A stretch of DNA of 64,000 nucleotides from Pterois miles (lineage: Eukaryota; Chordata; Actinopteri; Perciformes; Scorpaenidae): positions 25,547,001-25,611,000 of the forward strand of contig CAMQGK010000638.1 in the NCBI GenBank assembly GCA_947000775.1, read 5' to 3'. Position 1 is the first letter of the stretch, and the number at the start of each line of letters is the position of its first letter. Of this stretch, positions 56,996-64,000 are shown piece by piece. The translations under genes were made by a program, and so were the position numbers. The notes below the pieces were generated by a model. It was given only the letters and a program-made list of their open reading frames with translations, made no database searches and had not been told where the DNA came from.

Positions 56996-57466
56996 TAAAG
57001 CTCCAAACTGCTAAATTTTGTTTTGAAAAACTGTCACTGTTATTTTCAAAGGGGTCCCTTAACCTCTGACCTCCAGATGTGTGAATATAAATGGGTTCTC
57101 TGGGTCCCCACCAGTCTCCTCTTTACAGACTTGCCCACTTTATGATAATACCAGTGAGTCTGGATCAAGTCATAGTCAAGTCAGCACTCTGACACTCTGA
57201 CTGCAGTTTGCCCTGTTATGATTTGAGCAGATTTCTTATGCTAAATACAGTACCTGTGAGGGTTTCTGGACAATAATTGTTTTTGTTTTGTTCTATTAAT
57301 TGATTTCTAATAGTAAATATACATATATATACATTTGCATAAAGCAGCACATTTGCCCACTCCTGTGTTGATAAGGGTATTCAATACTTAAATTTCCCTT
57401 TAGGTACACTCTGAACAGATAAAAAAAGTGTGATTAATTGTGATTAATTTCTGATTGTGTGATTGT
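56996..57466 (+). mobile_element. family A repeat, uninterrupted copy
   Basis: 'caaaggggtcccttaacctc', 'gggtccccaccagtctcctc', 'tttacagacttgcccacttt', 'tggatcaagtcatagtcaag', 'gttatgatttgagcagattt', 'ttgatttctaatagtaaata' and a terminal 'gtgtgattaattgtgattaa'. It provides the empty-site reference for the LINE-interrupted copy at 39566-40410. Confidence 0.85.
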
Positions 57467-57614
57467 ATTTCTGGGAGGCGCTCTGTCCCCCTGTGGTGTC
57501 AAGCACACTTAATAAAAACTTATTTTATTTATTTTCTTGTATTGCATACCTTACCTTGTAAGCCCTATTGCTTTTAGTTTCCCGAAAGTTACATATTTTG
57601 CGGTGTTTTGTATT

Positions 57615-57892
57615 TTGTGGAGCTGACAGTACCGTGGGAGGATGCAACAGAAATGGCCTACGAACCAAACAACTTATATATACGTAGCTGGCAGCAGAGA
57701 GTGTGGTTGCAAACCTACAGTGAGGTCCTCCCAGTGGAGGCTGGCTGTAAGGGTTTTGTAGGCAGATGAGTTTAACTGAACTGGGTATAAGAGAGTGGCG
57801 CCGAAAGCAGACAGTGGAAAAACAGCAGCCAGTTCCAGTGAACGGCTGCGAGTTAGAAGAAAGGTGAATAACTGTCGGCAAGATAAGGACGT
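57615..57892 (+). pseudogene. relic of a retroelement-type ORF (VPWED...PVE-GC-GF segment)
   Basis: Plus-strand translation gives VPWEDATEMAYEP near 57630-57670, then VLPVEAGCKGFVGR near 57725-57770. After stops and a frame change comes AASSSERLRVRRK near 57822-57865. The same order, (E)LTVPWED--EAYERK ... PVEVGCRGFV ... AE-SS-WLW--R, is known to me from the C-terminal part of large repetitive ORFs in fish that also carry reverse transcriptase. Several stops and frameshifts show it is dead. The exact element class is uncertain. The minus-strand open frame over the same DNA (57525-57881) is a shadow. Confidence 0.5.
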
Positions 57893-58227
57893 GCAGAACT
57901 TACAATGTTAACTTAAGATGGTACAGACAGACAGATATGATGCTGTGCTTGGTAGTAAGCCGGAGGTAGCTGAAGAGGCTTGGCTGGTTTGTTTGCTACT
58001 GATGGCTGTAGACAGTTTCACAGTTGTAAACATTCCAGATGTGGCCCAGCTTATTTCCTGCTGCAGTCAATGTGAATGACATCAGCTGACAGGAAGTAAA
58101 CATGGACCCAAACTGTGGTTGATTTGTGAACCTCTCAAGAGACGGTTAAGGTGATGCATTGCTGAAGATTTATTAAACGCACTAGGGATGTTATACAGTA
58201 TATCATATATACAGTATATATAATATA
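57893..58227. other. non-coding segment, nothing firmly recognised
   Basis: 'cagctgacaggaagtaaaca' and 'ccaaactgtggttgatt' suggest an old repeat, but no copy exists in the window. Confidence 0.3.
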
Positions 58228-58385
58228 ATAAGATAAGATAAGATATTCCTTTATTAGTCCCACAGGGGGAAATTTACAATATAATTTATAATATAATATA
58301 TAATAATATAATAATAATATATTTATAATATAATATATAATAATTATATACAATATAATTTATAATATAATTTAATATATAACCG
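58228..58385. repeat. AT-rich array with an embedded SINE/LINE tail motif
   Basis: 'agataagataagatattcct' followed by 'ttattagtcccacaggggga' (58228-58270) is a common fish retroposon 3' tail. It passes into about 115 bp of taatataatatataata repeats. Confidence 0.85.
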
Positions 58386-58439
58386 ACATGAAGAATTTTA
58401 ACAGATTAATGCTGTTAGAGGGTTAAAAGAAGTATTAAT

Positions 58440-58850
58440 GATTAATTAAAAAGCTGGGAAAAACGCACAGGAGCGGCGCGTCACTTTAAGGAGAAAAGCT
58501 GGTCCACCTTAAGAGAGCCGGCGCAGATACAGGAAATTGGCTCTGGACTTCCAGCTGAGGACTTGTAGCTTGTAGCCTCGTAGCATTTATTCACCGACAA
58601 ATTAACTGTAAACATGTTCACAGCTATAACATCACCAACAAACCCACACTCACCACCGCCACACACACACATGGTCTGTCAGAAACCCGCTGTAGTTTCG
58701 CTATAGTGGGCACAAAGCCACCGGCAAGGCTAGCAGCTAGCAGCTGCTAATGTAGCACAAACACACACACTGTGTGTCAGACAGTCACTAACGTTAATCC
58801 GGGCAGACACACAGCTGACAAACTGCTAAACTAACTAAATATTCGGTGGA
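58440..58850. repeat. probable interspersed repeat upstream of the solo D unit
   Basis: 'ggagcggcgcgtcactttaa', 'ggcgcagatacaggaaattg', 'gctctggacttccagctgag' and repeated gctagcagctagcag. It is recognised loosely as a fish repeat and is continuous with the element D unit at 58850. Confidence 0.45.
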
Positions 58851-58912
58851 GACTTGAACTGGAGACAGTGAATGCAGCATCGTGGCTGCTACAGTAACTC
58901 TGCTGATGGTGT
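58850..58912 (+). repeat. single minisatellite unit of element D
   Basis: 'gaactggagacagtgaatgc' followed by 'agcatcgtggctgctacagt' and 'aactctgctgatggtg' is one unit of the 16.1-16.7 kb array, the 56-bp type with 'acagt'. It stands alone and may show the ancestral, unexpanded state. Confidence 0.75.
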
Positions 58913-59049
58913 GAACATGACATGTGTTGCGTTTGAGCAGCAATATTAACATTACTGTTGGAGTCCAGAAGCCACAGTCATACACCGATGGTGGATGAAT
59001 ACTGGGCTGCTGTAGTTATTCTCATCAGAGTTTTGGTGCATTGTACTGT

Positions 59050-59600
59050 CTGTTGATGACTGTAATTGCATTATTTCATACACCAATAACAGCATCTTTT
59101 TTTATGACTACATGTGTGATAGGAGTTTATTATAAAGTCTCATAATCTCACTAAACTGGTTAACATGGTAGCAAACAACTGCCTATTTCGTATCTAGCAG
59201 ACACTGAGTCATATTTTGGGCCATCTGGTGAATGGTAGTCTAATATTCAACATCTTTTAGCTCTGGTTTGGTCTCAAATAACTCCTGAGGAAATAAGACC
59301 TGGCTCTTTAGCAGCTAAATACTCCAGTGTGTTAACTAGCAAGTTGCTAACTTTGTGTGTCATTTGATGCTGGAGGGTAAGTCATGTAGAGAGGGTTTAT
59401 CTGAGCTTTGTCACTGAACAGCTGCTGCTGGAAACTGCTGGGTTGATGAGGATGGTGTTGTGGGCCAGAGAAGACGAGACGAGGCTAAAACGCTCCGTAG
59501 AACTGAGGGGGATCTGTCACTACGAACTCCTCTACATTACACCTATACATTTTATCCATTATTAATATCAAAATATTGATTAGTGCAGCTTTAGGGGCTG
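59050..59600. repeat. probable interspersed repeat (family S) ending in GCAGCTTTA
   Basis: 'gttaactagcaagttgctaa', 'gaacagctgctgctggaaac', 'acgagacgaggctaaaacgc' and 'attgattagtgcagcttta' resemble a fish repeat ending in the same GCAGCTTTA motif as family K. Single copy here, tentative. Confidence 0.4.
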
Positions 59601-60005
59601 TTCATTTGTAGCCTCCTGCACTGCTTTCATCCTTTTATCCTAGATGCTTGGGAGGTTGAGCTCCTGTCGCACCTGCCGTTACTAGGCAACCAAAACCTGA
59701 GTGTTGTGATGACAATGATGATGATGAAGTTAAGTTAATTTAGCAGTAAGCCTCACTGACTAAACTAAACTCAGTCAAAACAAAGATTAATGGATTTCCA
59801 GCCCCGTCAGCCCCTCACAGTAGCTTTACTGCTCCGTCTCTGTGTGAGTCTGGCTGGTCTTTCAACCGGATGGTGTGACGTTCTTGGACATAAAGGGTGA
59901 AGCCAGTAAAATAGTGCGTGGGACAGATGGCAAAGCTCTGGGTAGCCCTGCACAAAAATGATTAACTTCTCCTCCATATAGTTACCGTACACTGACATTT
60001 ACAGA

Positions 60006-60205
60006 AGAAAGAAAAGATATCTGTCGGGCTGTGATTGGTTGGTCCTTGTCACATGACAGGCGGTGCAGTGTTCCCAAAGTTGGACAATTTTGATCTCCGG
60101 GTGCAGCTCGCTCTGAAATATAGGGAAGAGTGGCACATCGCCACACATCTACATTGACAACAACTGATTTGAGGGCGCAAAAAGCATGGCGTGTGAACGG
60201 CCACT
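60006..60205. repeat. probable interspersed repeat (family R)
   Basis: 'gcagtgttcccaaagttgga' followed by 'aattttgatctccgggtgca', 'gctcgctctgaaatataggg' and 'gcacatcgccacacatctac', a CpG-containing block that I recognise loosely from fish genomes. Single copy here. Confidence 0.4.
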
Positions 60206-60211
60206 TATAGG

Positions 60212-60322
60212 CCACCTTAATGTCCATTTATACCACCTTAATGCCCATTTATAGACCACCTCAATGTATATTCATACCACCTTTATGTCTGTTTATACCA
60301 CCTTAATGTCCACCTTAATGTG
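60212..60322. repeat. about 21-bp tandem repeat (ccaccttaatgtccatttata)
   Basis: Units begin at 60212, 60233, 60256, 60277 and 60298, with a final partial unit at 60310. Steps are 21, 23, 21, 21 and 12. The units are diverged. Confidence 0.9.
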
Positions 60323-60467
60323 GCGCTTTGAGTGACAGGTGGGTGTTGTATCAGGCCGCTAGCAGCTAGCTTTCTGCTCTGCTGCGTCAGCTGGCCTGCC
60401 TCAGGCCCACCGATGATTCACCTCTTTGGTCTTTTTTGGATCAGTCGGGAGTTAGGCTGTATTGTCT

Positions 60468-60946
60468 CCATAGACTTTATATAAAGATGGACGTCATGAC
60501 AGCTCCCCAAAAGTAAAGCCAAAACATATTGATCGCCCCCTGGTGGCTGGCTGCAGTACGTTATAATTCCCGCCGCCTCCATGTTGAGAGATGAGCCAAA
60601 TTAAAAAGTCAAAGCACAAGTCAAACACATTTTTCCCAAAGATGGTTTCTGTAATTTTAGGTAGTTTTTATCCCGTTGATGTATACTCAAGTGTTTATTT
60701 TTCTGAGACGTCATGGTTGACAGCTGTGAGACTCTAACAAGCTGCAGCTGTGCTCGGTTCGCAATTGGTTTGGCGGTTGACCTCCATACTGTGGCTCCAC
60801 CACCCGATCAGTACAGTACAAACTCTGGCTCAAAATGGCGTCAAAATCTCAAGATGGCATCTCATGCATCCGGGATGTTTTGGCTTCACTTCTGTGCAGT
60901 GGGAGGAAGTGGAGACGCGTCGTCCATCTTTATATACAGTCTATGG
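60468..60946. mobile_element. MITE with 26-bp terminal inverted repeats (family G)
   Basis: Positions 60468-60493 and 60921-60946 are reverse complements with a single mismatch in 26 (ccatagactttatataaaga versus ccatagactgtatataaaga in the first 20). The interior contains 'gatcgccccctggtggctgg', 'gagacgtcatggttgacagc' and 'aaaatggcgtcaaaatctca', with no transposase. Open frames at 60713-61088 cross the right boundary and are not real. The terminal motif is related to the family F end, so both may be mobilised by one transposase family. Confidence 0.88.
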
Positions 60947-60954
60947 TCGTCACG

Positions 60955-61027
60955 GCCAAGCTGGCGTCCTCAGAAACCTCTGGGTGACGTCATGGAGACT
61001 ATGTCCATATTTTATACAGACTATGAT
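60955..61027 (-). repeat. family F terminal fragment
   Basis: 'ggccaagctggcgtcctcag', 'gtgacgtcatggagactatg' and 'tccatattttatacagacta' parallel 45500-45604. It abuts the MITE. Confidence 0.7.
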
Positions 61028-61923
61028 AAATCTGCATGAATGCACAATGTGGTTTTACAAACAGCAGGGCAAACTGTGCTCCAATTAACAGCATGAGCTG
61101 CTGAAAAAGAAGGCATTTACTGTAGATGTAAGGGTCAGGGAAGGATCCCCCTAATACCTACTCGGGCTCGCAAACCGAAAGGTCAACCTGATGAATCAGA
61201 GCACAGCCGACAGACACGGAGAGCAAGAGGAAATCCACAGGAAGATTGAGTGCTGTGATCACCTTTTCATTTGCCTGCATTACAGGAAAATAAGCCACTG
61301 TGCAGATCCATGAGAAGATGAGGGATTATCGTCTATATGATAAAGAGGCCGGGACGGTCTGAGAGACCTCGAACACTGGATGTTCTTTAAAGGTGGAGAG
61401 TAATTTCAGCGTTATCCTGAGCAGGTCACTCCTTCGGTGCTGTGATACAGATTGATTAGTAGGGCTATGTCTGAAGTGGAAACAGAGAGAGGGGAAATAC
61501 TCGACAGCACTATAACAACAGTCATCACTGCAGGCGTACGACCTTCTTTTGTGTTGTGTCTCCTTTTGGATTAATCTCACCTGGGACTGCATGGTTCATA
61601 AACAAACACAAAACAATTTCCTGACTAAATTACCAGCGAGAGTCGCCAAGGAGATGGAGGGGAAGAGCGAGTATCCGAGGGTGCCCTCAATTCATACCTC
61701 CACTACCGGTTTGAAGTTTTAGTTGCTTTTGTCTGATTTCCATGTTGTGGGTGACGCGGTCAGTTTGAAATGGCATCTGATCGTGATGAATGTGTAGAGT
61801 AACCTTGACGACAACAAACAGGATGCGAGGCTGTTGTCACTTTTTCATGTTGTTTTTATCATATCCAAGGAGACATACAAACTAGTATGTCTCATGAAAG
61901 AATATTCATTTTCTGAATTAAGA
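61028..61923. other. non-coding segment, nothing recognised
   Basis: An 88-residue minus-strand frame at 61326-61592 has no domain. No shared repeat. Confidence 0.4.
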
Positions 61924-61931
61924 GTTTGCAG

Positions 61932-63029
61932 TAGGGAGGGGATCAATTCACCTATGTATCACATTTTTTTTTTTTTTTGTTTTTTTTTACTATTTTGAAA
62001 TATGTTTTTCAGTGCCAGAACTGATGTATTTGCTTTATTTGAGTCTATACGGAGGTAGAAGGACATTAATGCTTTTATTGTTGTAGTCTGAATAACGTGA
62101 TGTCGTTTCTGGTCCGTATCCATCAACCAAAACAAACCACAGTCGGCCGAAATGACAAAAGTAGAAAATGGTGTAGTTACGACCTGCACCCTCACATTTT
62201 AAATCCAAAATGATAAACATTACACTTACAGTGAAGTGAGGAAACACTTTGGGTTTTACGTATTGCAGAAAAAGCAGAGCTTGACATCACAGCTAAGGCT
62301 GCATGCTAACTTTGTCGTGGACAGGAAACGTTATCGTATTGCAGTAACGTGCGGTCAAGTTGTCCGTCGCTCTCATCTCCATGGTCCAATCAGCCGACGC
62401 TACAACTGGAGACCACCCATATACTGACATTTATGTTAAATACATTCAAACGGCCCAGATGGAGCTGACCATGGAGAACGGAGCTGACGGAGAGCTGGAG
62501 ACGGACTTAAGTTAGCGGACGTATGCAACTTTATCCAGATTTCAACAAAAGGTGTTAAACAAAACTGTTCATACAAAATACATATATGGAAATAACATTG
62601 ATTGGATTATATTCACTAGAGGTATAAAACATTACATGTCCCTTATAAATTAAAAAGAAAATACTACTAATATGTGAGACATGTCTTTATTCTTTCATTT
62701 TTCAGCTTTTACTCTTATGTTTGATACTCTATTTTAGCTTTTATTTTTAGCTTGTTTTTCTTTTCCAACCTTTAACGTTTTATGACTGTTTTATTTATGT
62801 GTTCATGTTTTTTCTTGATTGTTTGTATAAAGCACTTTGAATTGCCCTGTTGCTGAAATGTGCTCTACAAATAAAGCTGCCTTGCCATTTTTACTGTATT
62901 AATTTAGAAAAGTTAGTCACTAGAAGTATATGATTCAACTTTTTCCCATGGTCTGGTATTAAAAAAGTCAACAAAAATCACAATAAATCATAACATTGAA
63001 TCGCAATACTTTGTGTCGTCCCAGCCCTA
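61932..63029 (-). mobile_element. family B element B6, complete, with 8-bp target-site duplication
   Basis: Bounded by TAGGGAGGGG at 61932 and CCAGCCCTA ending at 63029, which is TAGGGCTGG on the minus strand. The element is flanked by GTTTGCAG at 61924-61931 and again at 63030-63037, a perfect 8-bp target-site duplication. Eight-base duplications and short TIRs of this type are the mark of hAT-superfamily transposition. The interior shares all landmarks with B1, B3 and B4b. It has no transposase, so it is non-autonomous. A LINE-tail segment sits inside at about 62704-62892. Confidence 0.9.
62704..62892 (+). mobile_element. LINE 3' tail insertion (L2-like) inside B6
   Basis: 'gtttgtataaagcactttga', 'attgccctgttgctgaaatg' and 'tgctctacaaataaagctgc' followed by 'cttgccatt' is a typical L2-like fish LINE 3' end. 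The surrounding family B order jumps from 'attctttcattttt' to 'actgtattaatttagaaaa', so the insertion replaced or displaced part of B. Confidence 0.7.
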
Positions 63030-63104
63030 GTTTGCAGAGATTTGTCAGAAAGACGCTGCCGGATCATGAGACTCAGATGAAGACACACAAGGATAAAGAT
63101 AATC

Positions 63105-63375
63105 AAGGTCCTAATTGTTATGTTTGTTATGTAGCCGTGAGGCAGGTGGTTTGAAGTGTCGGAGCACTGGGTGGCGTTCTGACAGCAGAAGAATACGAGC
63201 CAGCTGTGGACCATAGATGGCTGCCAGATGTAGCTGTGTTTTGGGGATGCAGACCGGGTCTGATTTGGACATCATATCAGCTCCAGTTAGAAGCACCTGG
63301 GCCAGATTTGAGCTGCTGTAACACATGATTCTGGCAGGTCGTTTATCAGGATCCTGGCATGAGTCGGGTGACCGG
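63105..63375 (-). pseudogene. weak ankyrin-repeat-like coding relic
   Basis: A minus-strand frame reads ...RIMCYSSSNLAQVLLTGAD (first part), then TQLHLAAIYGPQLARILL. The patterns LAQVLLTGAD and T-LHLAAIYG--LARILL resemble the end of one ankyrin repeat and most of the next. The linker is longer than usual, no convincing splice sites were seen, and the frame ends soon after. It may be a retro-copied fragment, a decayed exon or coincidence. Confidence 0.25.
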
Positions 63376-63759
63376 GCTTGCCAAATTCAAGCTGTTCTCA
63401 GGCAGAGCTTTTTTTTTTTTTTTTGAAGGGCTCAAGGATTTGTTATTTGACGGACAGCATGAGTGAAACTTTCTGTAGACTTTTTTGCTCTTATGAACTA
63501 TTCACTGAATCAATAAAACCAAGAAAATATAAGCCTCAGACAAATTGGCTCCAACTATCACTAACTGACAAGCAACTAGACATTTTAGCTTGAACATGTC
63601 CCCTTCAAAAACTGAAAAAATATAACTGAAACCTAGACCTCCAACCCCCATCCCTGTAGTACCCCTGTGTTCACGGACCCTACCATATCTGGTAGTCATC
63701 CTCAACTCATACAACCATAGTTATTTACGCAACTACCCTTTAAACATCTACAGCGGACA
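63376..63759. other. non-coding segment with T18 run
   Basis: The poly-T run at about 63409-63424 could be the tail of a minus-strand retroposed copy, possibly the ankyrin-like relic next to it. Nothing else recognised. Confidence 0.35.
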
Positions 63760-64000
63760 ACAGGTGTGATACGCACGTCTATCGGGGGTTTCAACTTGGT
63801 GGGTCAGGGAGGACTTGTCCTTCGTGCTGGCTGGCCCTCACCTGATTCATTTACCTCCATGGCCGTGCATCAAAGCCAGCTCTGGGTCGGCTTGGACAGG
63901 CCCGGGGTGAAGGTGGCGTGCAGCAACCCTCCCTGCTTCCCGGGGCCGTGGACCCCTTGCAGGGAGGGACATGGCCCCCTACTCCCAGCATGAATGTAAA
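63760..64000 (+). other. GC-rich open frame at window edge, unrecognised
   Basis: A 75-codon open frame starts near 63766 (MIRTSIGGFNLVGQGGLVL) and ends at 63993, in DNA clearly richer in G+C than the window average. It contains PGVKVACSNPPCFPGPWTPC, with several cysteines and prolines. I do not recognise it. It could be the edge of another mobile element or of a gene outside the window. Confidence 0.25.

Noticed and set aside
60713..61088. Two overlapping 110-residue open frames
   Set aside because: They cross the inverted end of the MITE and the family F fragment and contain no recognised domain.
1..64000. CRISPR array, operon, rRNA or prophage-like organisation
   Set aside because: Repeats have no regular spacer pattern, no bacterial gene arrangement or ribosome binding sites are seen, and all signals point to a fish nuclear genome.

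Overview
The window looks like a stretch of teleost fish nuclear genome, probably percomorph: intergenic or deep intronic DNA with no recognisable host protein-coding gene. The evidence is AT-rich sequence, no open reading frame with the character of a conserved host protein, many simple repeats, and several interspersed repeat families that I recognise from memory as common in fish genomes. These include V-SINE/Mermaid-like and other tRNA-derived SINEs, an RTE-like LINE, L2-like 3' tails, hAT-type non-autonomous elements and MITEs with inverted ends. No database search was possible. Family letters (A, B, C and so on) are local names, based mostly on matches between copies inside this window.

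Layout. 0-10 kb: a 24-bp-stem hairpin (1.2 kb), a LINE reverse-transcriptase fragment cut by a family B element (2.3-3.4 kb), a SINE (4.7 kb), a palindromic SINE plus family F structure (6.5-7.4 kb), and families N and M (8.8-9.4 kb). 10-20 kb: a family F copy followed by a 72-bp AT-rich satellite (11.4-12.3 kb), a single-copy-looking candidate conserved segment (14 kb), a hAT BED-finger relic joined to a 51/56-bp minisatellite element D (15.7-16.9 kb), a CT microsatellite, and a 0.5-kb CAGA array. 20-32 kb: families C and B, F, an inverted-end element L (22.4 kb), a large foldback (24.0-25.6 kb), a long B copy with its own insertion (26.9-28.5 kb), a second element D (30.2 kb), and a TAGGGCTGCAAC-type MITE (31.0 kb). 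32-43 kb: E, B, L and K fragments, a SINE whose inside has expanded into 31-bp repeats (36.5 kb), two adjacent B copies (37.3-38.9 kb), a LINE nested in family A (39.6-40.4 kb), and an A-E junction (41.1-42.1 kb). 43-56 kb: mostly unique sequence with three candidate conserved non-coding segments, the 1-kb GTGTAGTGTAGG array (48.0-48.9 kb), a GC-rich 14-bp array (50.6 kb), SINEs (52.8 and 53.2 kb), a TGGA array and a second BED-finger relic (55.3-55.8 kb). 57-64 kb: family A, a retroelement ORF relic (57.6 kb), an AT-rich array, families D, S, R and F, a MITE with near-perfect 26-bp inverted ends (60.5 kb), a complete family B element with a perfect 8-bp target-site duplication (61.9-63.0 kb), and an uncharacterised GC-rich end.

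The strongest structural points are as follows. (1) Family B is shown to be a hAT-like element by its 8-bp duplication and TAGGG...CCCTA ends. (2) Element D is a dispersed element that carries its own minisatellite, present in both orientations and as a solo unit. (3) Nested insertions allow relative dating. (4) A 22-bp perfect palindrome with a homeodomain core between two forkhead-like sites lies in single-copy-looking DNA. Nothing here amounts to an operon, CRISPR array or gene system. The interest lies in repeat biology and possible regulatory DNA.
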